A stretch of DNA of 64,000 nt from Bactericera cockerelli (GCA_024516035.1 CM044959.1:37227876-37291875), one strand, 5' to 3'; counted from the first letter of the stretch, positions 1 through 11,935 are shown. A program made the numbers and translations. Notes: generated by a model not told the origin, from the sequence alone.

Positions 1-100
1 CTCCCCCGAACGACGAACCCGCGTAACATAATAGAAGAGGGGGAAAGTTTCATATACAGGGTCATCCAGTTTTTTTTTTTCAATTTTTTTCTCTTCGCAG

Positions 101-145
101 GAAAATGGCAACCTTGGAAAGGAGAAATATTTTTTCTTTATATAG
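101..145 (+). CDS. candidate 45-bp internal or first coding exon
   Basis: A long T/C tract (71-99) ends in CAG at 98-100, followed by 45 bases and a consensus GTAAGT donor at 146-151. One frame is open through the exon: it contains an ATG and reads MATLERRNIFSLYR into the donor. Another frame runs into TAG at the exon end. The polypyrimidine tract and donor are both strong, but no protein family is recognisable in so few residues, and the neighbouring exons would lie outside the window or be too short to see. It could be a microexon, the first coding exon of a plus-strand gene, or a chance match in T-rich DNA. Confidence 0.3.
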   Translation, partial: ENGNLGKEKYFFFI

Positions 146-1574
146 GTAAGTAAAAATTAGTATTTCTATTCTTTTATGGCTAGTGTGTTTTTCAACACTT
201 TTTTCTTTACTTTATTTTAGATTGCGTACGGTTACTTTTTTAATCAAACATTATTAAATTTAATTTTAAATCACACAAAATTTGAATATCAAACAGTCAA
301 CTAAATCTCGGGCCAAATGCATAGACCATATTGGAGGGAGTTGAAACTGGAATCGTACAGTCTAGATAGCATAGGGCCATTGGCTAACCTACCACGTGCC
401 TCAGAAGCTTTTCCCAGGGGGGTCACCCGATCTTGTTGCACCCGGTATATTTCGAGCTCAACAAAAAAGGGAGAGAAAGCGAGTGAGATGCAAGCCACGG
501 CGCCGTTTCCATGGCAACGGGTCATTTCAACCCCCCCCCCCCCCCCCCCTCTTCATTTCACTAGAAAGAGACCTCTCTCCCGACGAGACTAAAGAAAAGA
601 GACAGCGCTATGGGAGTGAGGGAGTAACAACTACTATTTCCCGAGCTTTATTTTATTAGAGACGACTCTCTTTCTTTTTTCCACGTCATTTTCTTTCCTA
701 TTCTCTCTCTCTCGCATTTATTTTGTCATTTCTTCTGCCTCCTCTCTCGCGCGGGCACGTTTTCCTCATTTGGTGAGAGGAGAGCCGCGTATATGTATGC
801 AGTGGGTTTGAAATTTTCCTGAAAATCGTGTTCTTTGTCAATTTGTCATCTCCCTCCAATTTATGAAACTCGATTTTATTATGTAGGAAAATCCGTGTTT
901 CTATTTTTCATACCTAGAAGGATATTTTTTTCGTATGGCTTTGGTAAAGCAAAAGGTTTTCCAGATGATTTCAGATTTTGGCAAGAAGCCTTTCTGTTGG
1001 TAAACGTCAACTTCCAAGTTTGAATATATACACTATCGAACGGACCTAGTGTTCTACCAAAAGCTACCTAACATGTATGTTATGGAACTGTTGGTCTATC
1101 GCATCTCTTGGTAAAAAAAAAAAAAAACCCCAAGGAAATTTTAAGGAATTTAAATTAAAACCATTGGAACTCTTTCATTTCGGCGCAGTTGGATTTAAAT
1201 AAACACATAAATCTTTCTCTCTGGAATGCCATCTAATCCGCTTAAGTCTGATGACCTCTTTCTTCTCCCCCCTAACTCTCTTCAAACTCAAGAAGAAAGG
1301 CCATCACCCCCTTCCTTCCTCTCATGCTGCTAAATAATGAAAAACAGGTCAAACTCTTAGCAACCCAGAAAAGAGTTTTCCGAGCTCTTCTCTCAGACAG
1401 GCGTCATGGAAATTAGAGAGAGAGAGCTTTTTCCCTTATCTCTTCTCTCTCACTAGGGCACAGATTTGAGCGAGCATTTCCCTCTTTCACAGAGAAAACT
1501 TGTTAAGAGACTTTGGCACTTATCTCTGCCGCCCTACAGGAATTGATTCAATGTATTGGGGGGCGGGAAGAGGT
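146..1574. other. no recognisable gene; CT-rich block with C19 run and an X-box-like site
   Basis: From about 400 to 780 the DNA is richer in GC and in CT/GA tracts than its surroundings, with a run of 19 C at 531-549 and several CpGs. It could be a promoter-proximal block, but I see no coding exon. Short open frames here are not supported by splice sites or a recognisable product. Confidence 0.4.
505..518. promoter_or_regulatory. RFX X-box-like palindrome
   Basis: GTTTCCATGGCAAC fits the RFX-factor X-box pattern of two inverted half-sites with a 2-base spacer (GTNNCC AT GGNAAC). Such sites lie upstream of many ciliary genes in animals. It sits in a CpG-containing, CT-rich block, as a promoter might, but no gene is identified next to it. 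Confidence 0.25.
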
Positions 1575-1577
1575 TAA

Positions 1578-1722
1578 GGGCCGAATCATTAAACAGGATT
1601 ACAGTTAAGATAATCGAGGCTGTCCCACAACTCGGACTATGGTGTGCTGTGATTGGTTGAAACTCCGACTTGAGGGCGTGTCTGACTTATCATACCTTTA
1701 ATCCTGTATCATAATTTGGCCC
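1578..1722. mobile_element. MITE with TAA duplication (PIF/Harbinger-like)
   Basis: The ends are inverted: GGGCCGAATCATTAAACAGG at the left, and the complement of GGGCCAAATTATGATACAGG at the right. TAA flanks both sides (1575-1577 and 1723-1725). It is 145 bp with no coding capacity. A 3-bp TWA-type duplication and GGGC ends suggest the PIF/Harbinger group. Diverged relatives occur at 5288-5570 and 39391-39547. Confidence 0.6.
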
Positions 1723-1725
1723 TAA

Positions 1726-3390
1726 GACGCTAGGTAATCCTGGTAGCGTGGGAATCAGTTGGTTCAGATCCCAAATAACTGATGGAATATAGGAACTCTT
1801 TAGTCCTTTGAGAATTCACAATAAAGGTAGAATAAAGAAACTCAACCGTCAGAGAACAAAGGACCCATGTTAAATATTTCAAACTGACATTTTAAAAATA
1901 TTTACCACCGAGAATCACCACAATTACCATAGAGTTTAATCTCAGAAGTACCAGAGGGTTGAGATCATCCCCGCCTCCGTATTTTTTTTGTTTCAATAAA
2001 ATTGCCTACAAGTAAATACATTTATTTTATTACTTGAACAATATTTCTCTACATTTTTGTTTAAAGAAGAAAAAAATCATCCATGCCTCAGTATTTGGAT
2101 ACTTTAACAACCGACCCAAATGAGAAACGTACAAGGATAAACACAATCTTGATAAGGGAGAAAAGAATATTGTGAAAGTCTTCCGTCTCTGACAAGCTAA
2201 GCAATATTTAAGCAGTAAAAATAAGCTTAATACACTCTAATAAGGAGTAGGGGGGGGGGGGGGAGCAATTTAGACGTTTGACGCCAGTCGCGAAATACAC
2301 CTCCCCACTTAATCAGCCCATCTCTCTCCTTCTCTATTGTCAACAAGTGACCTCCCTGTCTTATTCTGCCTCCTTCCTAACCTGCCTCTTCCAGTCTCCT
2401 TGATCTACCCCGCCTTCTTTTCATTTTCATTTCGACATTTTTTGCAATCTAGAAAGATAATCAGCCCCCAGCAGATGTCGACTCAATTTTCTGTGCCTAA
2501 TTTTTCTTTGTTTCAACCTCCTCAAGGCATGTTGTTTCAACACTTTGGGGGTTATTTCTTTGGACTGTATGTATAGAAGAGAAGAGAAACAAGGCCGCGT
2601 TTCCCTTGACCGAGAAGGACTTCATTCGAAGGGAATCTCTTCCTTCGAAGCTTTAGATAGACTAGGAGGGAGGAAGAAGAGACGAGATAGAGACAGAGGG
2701 ACGATAATGAACATCCTCCTCTTATTTAGCCTTTCCTTCCGGCGCTCTTCAGAAAAGTTAATGGGCAGTTAAGAGGGCCGGACACGCAAAAGCCACAGGT
2801 CCTTTCACAGGCTTGCATGAACAGACTTATGCTTTTGCATTGCTTCAATATTAATGGAACATTTCACACTCTATCTGATGGAAGTTCACTCAACCGAAAG
2901 CAACTTCCACCTAATCCTGAGTGCTATTTTGTGTGGTCACATTCTTCATTGAACAAGGAGGAATCCGTGTTGCAGTGGGGGGTTTGAAACCCAAGGAAAT
3001 TCGAGACCAGAGCTTCGAGACCCAGTTCTCTACAACTAATACAAATGATTGTATTGTTTTAACCTTTGGTACCATAGGGCCATAGGTATTTTCGGTTTCC
3101 GAACATAAAATTCCAAGTTAACCAACTTTGTGGGCAAAAAATGCGACCTTTTTCAGTTTCTTTACAATAATACAATATCAAGTTCATTCTCAAATAGAAT
3201 GAATAAATATTTTCATCTCATGTATCGTTGCCTCTATCTAGTTACAATACTTAATAATAGTGCTTTATTTAGACTGTCGACTGAAGACAGGTCCCATTAC
3301 TGCAAATTCTATGTAGTTGTTTCATGTAAAAGTTTGTCAACCTGAAGATATACAACAGAAATGATCCAGTAAAGTATGATCTTCACTATG
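1726..3390. other. no recognisable gene; SINE tail remnant at the left
   Basis: Bases 1731-1850 resemble a decayed copy of the family C SINE (tRNA-like head, then the 'tagtcct' tail motif). A G run lies at 2250-2263. The remainder is AT-rich with only short, unsupported open frames. Confidence 0.4.
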
Positions 3391-3540
3391 AACCAACCTC
3401 AGTAGCTATATCGATGAGGCGGCGGACTTGTAATCTGGAGGTCGGTGGTTCAAGTCCCGGATTCAGCGTAGATTTAGTAAAGCTAGTTTGAGTAGTTGTG
3501 CATGATATCACGAAAGTGACTAACAGAAATATGATAGGTA
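3391..3540 (+). repeat. tRNA-derived SINE, family A
   Basis: The tRNA-like head has an A-box-like stretch (tagctatatcgatgaggc) and a good B box (GGTTCAAGTCC). The body contains TTAGTAAAGCTAGTTTGAGTA and a tail reading GATATCACGAAAGTGA...ATATGATA. The same head and body recur at about 34243, 35661, 41405, 47365, 47812 and 49318 on this strand, and at 9100, 22060, 24453, 56490 and 59200 on the other, so this is an interspersed family and not a tRNA gene. Confidence 0.75.
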
Positions 3541-4375
3541 CCTTAGTTGTTTCATGTAGCACCTCATTGCTTTAGACCACTCCACCCATGCATGGTTAAC
3601 TAATCACAGGACTGATGATCAAGCCCCAGTATGTTCTCACGGTGCACGGAGTAACCTTCAAATGAATCAGTGGAAATTGACACAGATACACAGTAAATGT
3701 GTATCAATTTTCGCTATCAGTGCACCGCAGCCAAAGTGTCTCCGTCACAGTGCTGCACTATAGCATGGCGTCGCGTCCAAGTGACATACATTATATTGGG
3801 TTTCAAAGTTGTGGGCAAATATTATACAGGATACACTGGAAGACGCTTGTTGGAAATTTCTTTCTTTTAAGTAGGGAGGAGGAAAAAATCTTCATCTATC
3901 TAAGATGAAGTGTGGGGTTCTCGTACTTTTAACGATGTAGCACACCCACTAAGAAGTGAAGAAGAGAGAAACAAACTAATATAGTTTATTGAAGAACTGT
4001 CCAAAACCTGGGTTGCCAAATCGACACAGTGACAAAATCAGGCATATTATAAAATGTTACTGACAGTCCCGAATTTATTGAAATTAAATTTCTAAACTGT
4101 GCAATGATATGGCATATTTCATATATCTTGTGGAACACAACATGAACCCTGTATATTATTCTGTTGAGAAAATATTATTATTTTCATTTCGGCACTCAAT
4201 ATTTCATACAAAATATGAGAAGCTCACAAAATGTATGTTTACCAAGGCTGCCCTACATTTTTTCATCTCAGTCAATTTATTTTTTGACTTTTCTCGTGTT
4301 TTTTATTAAATTTACCCTTTTAGAGTAAGAGGTTTTTTGAAAATGGATTGGCTAAATTGGATTTCTGTATTCACA
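3541..4375. other. no recognisable feature
   Basis: AT-rich DNA with a few short open frames. I found no splice-site-bounded exon, inverted ends or internal repeats. Confidence 0.4.
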
Positions 4376-4560
4376 AGGCGCTACTATGGTAGTCTCGGTA
4401 GCGTGAAGATTCTTTGGTTCGGATTCCCAATCATACAGGATTTTTGAGAATTTGATCACATAATAATGGCATTTTAATAACTGCTGCTGGAATATGAATG
4501 AAGGGACTCCTCTTTAGTCCTAATCGAACAGTGTAAATAAGTTTATTTTCTATTATTATT
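4376..4560 (+). repeat. SINE, family C (diverged)
   Basis: The decayed tRNA-like head has a B-box-like ggttcggattcc. Downstream come 'ctgctggaatatgaa' and 'ctttagtcctaatcgaacag', then an ATT-rich tail. These match the better copy at 55083-55290 and the reversed copy near 27556-27750. Confidence 0.55.
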
Positions 4561-5634
4561 TTTAATGTTTTATTGTGTTATGAAGGGCATTCAGTCGTAA
4601 AAAGTGGAAATTTCAGAGCCAAACAACCTCAAACATGGAGAAGGAGTTGACTAATACCGACCCGAAGTATATTGGAGAAAAGAAAAAGTAAAAGATGAAG
4701 CTCATTTTATTCAAAAATTGGGATCCAAACCCACAGAAGATCACTCCACTGACTGATAACCTGACACTGACTAAGAGCTGACATTGGCTACCCAACACAC
4801 AGGAATTTGTGTCGAATACTGCCCCAAATTAATTTTTGGCATTTGTGGACGACGGTCTACTGCTGCTGCTTAGACCTTAAGGTTAGATCCATGATCTAAC
4901 CTGGAGTGCGTCTTACGACCGTGCGGCAGATCGGCTGAGTGGAGTACGACCAAATCTTCTTACACCAGAAATACCTTACCACAAGATTACTGTCACACAG
5001 TGTGACACGCTTAACACAGGCACGGCATGTCACCATGTGCTGAATGTTTTAGTACAGCATAGTGTCACAGTGTCACACTGTCACACACGTACTGAATGCT
5101 TACCTGTAACATAGAAAACAAAGTGAGCCATTAGCAACTATATTAAATTTTAGGAAAATTAAATTATTGCATTTGAACTACAAGAAAATGATGATGATTG
5201 TATAATGGAAGAAAGACCCCTTGGGAAAAAGTCGAGCTGACCTTTAAATGACTTTCATCTGGTCAAGTACGCAAATTAATGATGGTGTGACAGTACATTT
5301 AGGGAAGATGGAAGAATCATAAAACAGGATTAAAGTTAATATAACAGACTGTTTTAAGCCTAACAGACTTTTATGTATTTATTTTGTATGTCTATTTCTA
5401 GGAATTTTCTCCAAGTTTTTCCTTGAAAAGAAAAGAAAATTGTTAGGATCAACCACTAAGGACGAACAATGAAAAATAATAAAGTTACAAGATAAGTCAG
5501 ACTGTCCCTCAAAACGGACTATAGTGAACTTATCTTAATTTTAATGTGGTTTCATAATTTGACCCTTGTTTTAAAATCTTATCTATGTTGTAAGGTTTCT
5601 GTGGAATGAGATCTTTTGTGACCAGTTGATTCTA
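4561..5634. other. no gene; small palindromes and a decayed MITE
   Basis: Around 4990-5090 there is a cluster of short GTCACA/TGTGAC palindromes (for example gtcacacagtgtgac). From 5288 to 5570 a decayed relative of the 1578-1722 MITE can be followed: its left part has 'catawaacaggatta' and its right end 'cataatttgaccct'. Unrelated sequence has been inserted in its middle. Confidence 0.4.
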
Positions 5635-6051
5635 CACTCATCATCAAAAAATTCGGGGCAAGAAAAATTTCAAAGTTGAGGATTTTTTTAATTTTTTCTC
5701 TACATTCTGTAGTTTTGTGAATGACACGAAAAGAAAGGTTATTTTGTTGTCAAGCAGGATCTATGTTTAGCTTTAAAAAGGTTTCACTACCTAAAAATAG
5801 AAAAATAAAATACTGCAGAAGGTCTAAATTCCATGAAAACATCAATTTTCAAAATCAATGTATTTTACTTTTCACAAGGTATTTTTTCACACGTGATTAT
5901 GATTAGTATTTGGTGTTGCCACCTCTCGCTTCAATGACAGCCTGCATTCTGTTTCTCATCGATAGAATAAGATTCCTCACGACTTCCTGAGGAATATCCT
6001 GCCATTCGTCAAGGAGTGCTTGTTTGAGCTCCCTTTGGTTCTGGGGGGGTG
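5635..6051. repeat. left long terminal inverted repeat of the Tc1-like element
   Basis: Inverted copy of 6850-7266. On the minus strand it encodes the last about 55 residues of a Tc1 transposase (frame 5903-6085, ending ...EARGGNTKY), which belongs at the element's 3' end. The match to the right arm breaks down at the GGTGGTT just after the G7 run (6042-6048). Confidence 0.85.
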
Positions 6052-6892
6052 GTTGAGCAAATCGAAAGTTGATCGCATTCAGCAAAGGTACCTACAGACT
6101 GGTACTTATGATCGTAGACCAGGGTCAGGCAGACCACGGACAACAACGCCGCATGAGGACCGCTACATCACAATGACAACTTTGAGAAATCGTGACATGT
6201 CGTCTGTTGAGATCCAACAAGTGCTCTCGACAAATCATGACGTCAATGTAAGTTCGTCAACAGTGAGAAGACGGTTGAAGGAGAAAAATTTAAGGCCAAG
6301 AAGGAAAGCCACAGGCCCCAAACTCACCAGACGACACCGAGAACTGCGCTTGAGATTTGCACGAGAACACGTGAATTGGACAGATGAAGATTGGGGGCGT
6401 GTACTCTTCTCGGATGAGAGCCGGTGCTGCCTGTATTTCAATGACAGGCGGAAAAGAGTATACAGGAGGCCTGGAGAACGCTTCATCCCCTGTTGCATCC
6501 AAGAAACTGTGAGTTTTGGCGGTGGTTCTTGCATGTTCTGGGCAGGGATTTCGTTGGAAGGAAAAACAAACCTGGTTATCATCAACTGTGGAGGTGAAGG
6601 TGGCACTTCGACTGCTGTTAGGTACATTGACGAGATAATTGAAGAGCATATTGTTCCCTATGCAGACCAAGTCGGCAACAATTTCATCCTTATGCAGGAT
6701 AACGCCAGACCTCACACTGCACGCGTGGTTACAGATTTTCTTCGGGAGGCTGGCATTCGCACGCTGGACTGGCCCGCCAACAGCCCCGACATGAATCCAA
6801 TCGAACACCTATGGGACGAGTTAAAACGTCGGGTCCGCGCTCGAAAACCACCCCCCCCAGAACCACAGGGAGCTCAAACAAGCACTCCTTGA
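6020..6892 (+). pseudogene. Tc1-like DD34E transposase, N-terminally truncated and frameshifted
   Basis: The 290-codon frame encodes the cut-and-paste transposase of the element. It has a GRPR motif (residues 37-40), the second helix-turn-helix region (about 45-90), and the catalytic triad D132 (LFSDES), D227 (MQDNARPH) and E262 (PIEHLWDE). There are exactly 34 residues between the last two, the Tc1 spacing. The first helix-turn-helix is missing: codons 1 to about 11 come from the inverted arm, so the apparent start is not authentic. At the other end a run of 8 C (6851-6858) shifts the frame, giving a false tail ending in TSTP. The left-arm copy has 7, and its frame continues into the expected C terminus ending ...GGNTKY. 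Catalytic residues are intact but DNA binding is probably lost. Confidence 0.88.
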
Positions 6893-7266
6893 CGAATGGC
6901 AGGATATTCCTCAGGAAGTCGTGAGGAATCTTATTCTGTCGATGAGAAACAGAATGCAGGCTGTCATTGAAGCGAGAGGTGGCAACACCAAATACTAATC
7001 ATAATCACGTGTGAAAAAATACCTTGTGAAAAGTAAAATACATTGATTTTGAAAATTGATGTTTTCATGGAATTTAGACCTTCTGCAGTATTTTATTTTT
7101 CTATTTTTAGGTAGTGAAACCTTTTTAAAGCTAAACATAGATCCTGCTTGACAACAAAATAACCTTTCTTTTCGTGTCATTCACAAAACTACAGGATGTA
7201 GAGAAAAAATTAAAAAAATCCTCAACTTTGAAATTTTTCTTGCCCCGAATTTTTTGATGATGAGTG
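6850..7266. repeat. right long terminal inverted repeat of the Tc1-like element
   Basis: Carries the natural 3' end of the transposase frame (stop at about 6995-6998) and the 3' untranslated end. It is the probable source of the inverted copy at the left end, because transposase coding sense reads out naturally only here. Confidence 0.85.
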
Positions 7267-7268
7267 TA

Positions 7269-9095
7269 TTTGCTTTTAATTAACGTCCTAATTTGAGATA
7301 TTTAGGATGGGGGGTTTTATTCGCTGTAAGTCATACCAGCTTTACATTAACCTCACCCAAAGTGCAAATCATAACAGCTCTCAGATGTGGCAACGTGCTT
7401 TTTGGAAAAATATATACTTTTAAACATCTACAGAAAGCAGTCTTGAGTGCAGATCAATCATAACTTTATTTGGATATAAAAAAATCTCTTTTAGAAGGTG
7501 TCAAAAAAGTTTTTTTATAAGAAAAAAGAAGGAGGATACGGTCCTAGAAAGTTACGAATTTGCGCTCGAGTGAATGAGATTTTTGGAAACTTTTGGAAGG
7601 TTTTTGGACACCCCTAAAATACTACAAAGAAGGTAAAAGGTTTCTTGACAGGGAACGAAATTTAAACACCAAAGAGACTTCTAGTTCCCCAGGCCATTAC
7701 ATTTGGAGAACTTGGAATTTCAAGCCCCCTTCTATAAACTCAAAAAGCCCCTTTCCTTTCTATATTCTGTTTTCATTTATCTATTTCTACCATCTTTCTT
7801 TAAAAACACGACTTTCTATTAGTTTAAAATAAAAATATAAATACCATGTTCTTACTTGTTGAAAAAACAAACTAAGCCTCTCAAAGTGTCTACCTCTTTT
7901 CAAGGGCTTTTTATACAAACTTTTACTTTTCAAACAATTCGTGTCCGGAATTCCATAAGGCTGCGTATTCGAAACTTTTTGCGGACACCCCTAAACAACT
8001 ATATATTTATGTAGAATTTAAACCACAGGGAACGTAATTTAAATATAGAAGAGAGAAGGTGACACAAAAAAGAAGAAGAAAATCAGAGTAAAAGAATATA
8101 TAAATTTATCCAAAGAAATGAGACCGAACCCTAATAAAGCCCACTTTATTTCAGTGATATTTATTTATAGGCGTTCAATTTTTGAAAATCGGTCATGACT
8201 AATTTTAGAAATGGGTGGGTACCTTTGAGTTCTCCAAATAGTGCTTGTTGTAGAATATTGGTAATGGCAAGAGCGGCCAGTTGATAATGTACAATATTGG
8301 TGTTGATGAGGGCAGCCAGTGGCAGTTCTAATAAATGATTCTTACAAGTTAAATTATAAGCGTTAAAACAGTGCTGAGTGTGAATAATGATTTTATTATT
8401 ATTATTATTTGAAAGTACTTTAATTTATTTTTTACCTCTTTGTTTTCATTTAGTGAAAGATTTACTGGATTATTTACCATTCCCTTGCTTCGGAATATTG
8501 TCTGAAAAACCGTAGTGAAAAAGGAAAATAAACAACAATATTCGTTTATTTTCATCTTAAAATGAAAACTTTCTCTTCGGATTCATTATTTGGAAAATCT
8601 TCTTCAAAAACACCAGCAATATTATTACAAGATTTTCTATAAAAAATATTCCCTGATGACGTGTTATTAATTTTCCTTAATTATACATACTTAGAATTTT
8701 TGCGTTTTCTACTACTTTTTGCTGTCATAAGAAAGTTTCAGTACGACTGTCTACTTCTCTTTCTAAATTAGTAACTTCTGGGTTCATCAGTCCGAACCAC
8801 GACCCCCCCCCCCCCCCCCCTTTCTGAGAACCACTGTGTGAAGGTCATCAACGAATGACTGGGGTCAGCCAACAGAATAAAGGGCCTGGAAATAAATCTT
8901 GAGCTAAGATTACAACCCTCTTTTTCATCTCACCTTTTGCATCAACCCCACAGCAGAAGGTATGAGTGTGTGTTAATCCTTTCTTTGTCTAATGGCTTTT
9001 TTCATACTCTGTTAATCTCTTTTATCAACTGTGTTCATTGTCTCATATGTATTGGGGTCTCAAGGGAAAGACTTTCTTCAAAGACGATTTATTAG
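7269..9095. other. AT-rich, no recognisable gene
   Basis: Contains a run of 17 C at 8804-8820 and small AT microsatellite patches (for example ATT repeats near 8395-8410). I see no exon, element ends or RNA gene. Confidence 0.4.
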
Positions 9096-9205
9096 TAATC
9101 CCGGACTGGAACCACCGACTTCCAGGTTACGAGTCCACTGCCTAAGGATCGAGGTTATCGTGGGTTTGTGAGTTTCCAGTGGATCATGGGCAAATAAAAC
9201 CGCCG
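9096..9205 (-). repeat. SINE family A, reversed partial copy
   Basis: Reads 'ggaaccaccgacttccagg', 'acgagtccactgcctaagg' and 'gaggttatcg', the complement of the family A head with its B box and 'gtaacctggaggtcggtgg' segment. Confidence 0.6.
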
Positions 9206-11639
9206 TCTTGAATGACCTAGGTATAAAACATGTTAAGCAAAACACTCAGTAAAATCTTAATATTATCCCGGTTCAAGTTCAACATTTGTAAACGAGATCT
9301 TTTCTTCGCTTTTTCGAAAATTAAAAAATTTCCCCTAATTAATAAAATTCAGAAGCTACTCGTAATAGGAAGAAACAAGAACCTGGTTCTTATTTCGAGT
9401 TTAAATTATAGCATAAAAGTACATCCTTTGTTTTCTTTACATTTTAGCAGCGAATTAATTAGTAAGTTTTTCAGCAAGCTCAGCTTAATCCGGAAATTTC
9501 TCTTTTTTTGTTGGAAAACTAAAAAAACAATAGAAGTGGGGATCAGGGGAAAAAGAAAAACATTTTAATAACTTGGAATGAACAAAAAAAGTAAGAGGGA
9601 AGCCAGCAATAATAGAGTGAAATAAACGCAGAGAAATAAGACGCAACAGACTCTGTGTCTTCGTAGTTTCTTTTCTTAATTTCCATACAAGATGATATCA
9701 TTGCCGTCTGGTTAGAGCTGAGAGTAAGGCGCTCCCACATTGACTTTTCACTTGGGGAGACTTTTCAGTTCCTTTAACAGTGCCTCGAAAAATCGGCCCA
9801 TCCCTTGGTACACGAAGTCTACGTAGAGGCAATCATGTATTTCCTACCCAAGACAGCAAGGCTGCACAACAAAAGGCTTCACCAGGCTAAAAGGCCTCCT
9901 CACACGAACAGCAGAATAGAAATTTCGCATGCCCCGCATGCGTGAGTGACGCTCATTCGTTGCCCTCAGCTATTATTAGTTCTTGCGTGCTCCGAAAATA
10001 AAAGAAACCCCCTTCCCAAATTTGCCAGTTATTTTCTTCCATATTCCTATATCATAAAACCTAACGCCACCACCTGCTCTAAAATTTGCCATAGATTTTT
10101 TCTATGGTATTAAATATATTCTCTCCCAAAGCCATCGCACCCTCGGAAATTTGCCACAGTTTGATTCACACTCCTATGACGAGTTCCACTCAACCAATTA
10201 TCTCGACCCACTATTAGATTGTAAAACAAGTGAAGGTAGGAATTCTTACAGGATGATAATACATATATATCTAATCCTACTTTATTACATAAAGTCCAAG
10301 CACACATGAAGAAAAGAAAAAAATCTCGGAAGTAATACATGTCTATCCCTCCAATTTAAAATCGAGGCCTTTAGCCAACTTGAAAATAATAAGATTACGA
10401 GAAAGATATTAAGGAAAGACCAACCAACCCTTGATTCGGATTTTCCACCAATCACAGCTCACCATATCTCGGAAAAAGGACGGTTGTCTCCCATCTTTTT
10501 TGTGATCTTATTTGATAATTTTGACCTCTAAACGTTTCCACTTTTAATAACACAAACCCCGAATATCTGTTCTCCCTGTTTTCCCAAGCCCCAAAACCCT
10601 TCACTATGACAATTTCAACATCTCTGCTTTCTCCCAACCAGAAGCAAATACACCTGTTTCTAACTCTTTTTTTACCGACAGCTGCAAATCCGACCCTTGT
10701 AATAAAAACTCGCAACACCCCCCCTTTGTTTGACGCAATTTCGACCACCTCAATCCCTGCCGCTGCGCTGGTTCAATGCCGCCCGCCGCGGTGTGGTACG
10801 AAACTTGCGTTTTAATAATAATAATAGCGTTTTCGCTATTTCATGCTATTTGTGTCAAGGCTGTGTCGATATCAAACACCTCGGCCGAGGTGTGAAGAAC
10901 GCCTATACAAAGAAAGAGACAGCCCGGCAGAGTGTAAGGTTACGCAAAACATAGTTCCCATGCATTTCATGTACTTTCAGCCAGCGAAAAGTGCAACATG
11001 AATTTCAAAAATTGCAATTTTTATTGCGGAAATGGACTCTACGCTGAAAAATAAATTGATTTGACTTTTTGTTTGACTTCCTAGGCCAACGGGAACCCTA
11101 TTTTCGAGACCCCCCAACAATCGTGAAAGACACGAAAAGATTCATAATTTTGTTTTTTTTTTTTTTTTTTTTCTGTTTTTTTTCATACGGATCCTTTGAG
11201 ACCCGACTTCGTGTCTTTAACTTGGCACTGAAGATTAAGTGAGTTGTCTAAAGTGATCAAGATATAATGGAGATGAGCCCGGGCCAAAAAAATATTCTAA
11301 ATTATAAGCGGGTGGCCCATTTGGGCGGCCTCGGGTTTTGGGAGCCCAAATCGGGAATTGAAGGATAATACTAATCTTAAGTGGTATCAAATGAAAGATC
11401 TTGATGAGCAGATACCAAATTTATTGATTTTATTCCTTCATCCGGTCCACTGGGTGGCACCTGGTGGCCTTTTCATTTTCTTTGGCGGGTAGGTACCTTC
11501 GAATCCTTAGCTTAGTGGTCAGATTTTGGCCAGTATGTATTTTTCGAGATGACCTCGCTCTCTCTCTGCAAAATTTTAATGTTTAAGTTTCCAAGTATTA
11601 GTTAGTTCATTTTCTGTTCAATTCTTAAGAAGACAACTT
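9206..11639. other. no recognisable gene
   Basis: The 112-codon frame at 9230-9568 is AT-rich and low in complexity, with no family resemblance. From about 10600 to 10930 the DNA is more GC- and CpG-containing but shows no splice-bounded exon. A T-rich run lies at 11153-11180. Confidence 0.4.
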
Positions 11640-11935
11640 TGTCTGTTGGTAGCGTGCCCGACCTGCCACCCAGTTAGCACGGGTTCGAATCCTGGCGGGG
11701 ACGAAAATTTTAGCTTTATTTTTATCAATTTGGGCTTAACGTTGTTCTGTTTTTCCGCTCTTTATATTTCATGTTGATGACTACCCTCACGAGGAACATT
11801 TTAGTAGTTGTAGACTCGGACAATGACCTGTGGCGGCATTACGAGATTGATTTAGGACAATCATGATTGGATGGAGATAAAATATGATGAATTAGCTCTC
11901 ATAATGTCGATGCTAGTCACTAAAAGTTGTGACAA
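11640..11935 (+). repeat. tRNA-derived SINE, family B/D (long form)
   Basis: The head carries the B box GGGTTCGAATCCTGGCGGGGA. The body includes 'ccctcacgaggaacat' and 'ttacgagattgat', and the tail 'aatgtcgatgctagtcac'. It matches a second copy at 51298-51575 and shares its 3' end with family B. Another family B head follows directly at 11935. Confidence 0.65.

Larger units (their letters stand above)
5635..7266 (+). mobile_element. Tc1-like transposon with about 417-bp inverted ends
   Basis: TA at 5633-5634 and 7267-7268 flanks a 1632-bp element starting CACTCATCATCAAAAAATTC and ending in its complement. The inverted arms (about 5635-6051 and 6850-7266) are nearly identical; by eye I count about three differences, including a G/C-run length change. 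The arms are far longer than usual for Tc1 because the 3' end of the transposase gene lies inside the arm and is therefore present, inverted, at the 5' end too. The central unique part carries the transposase. Confidence 0.9.

Noticed and set aside
6235..6808. Two long minus-strand frames (130 and 172 codons)
   Set aside because: Antisense shadows of the Tc1 transposase.
9230..9568. 112-codon plus-strand frame
   Set aside because: AT-rich composition gives K/L/F/I-rich translation; no motif, splice site or promoter supports it.
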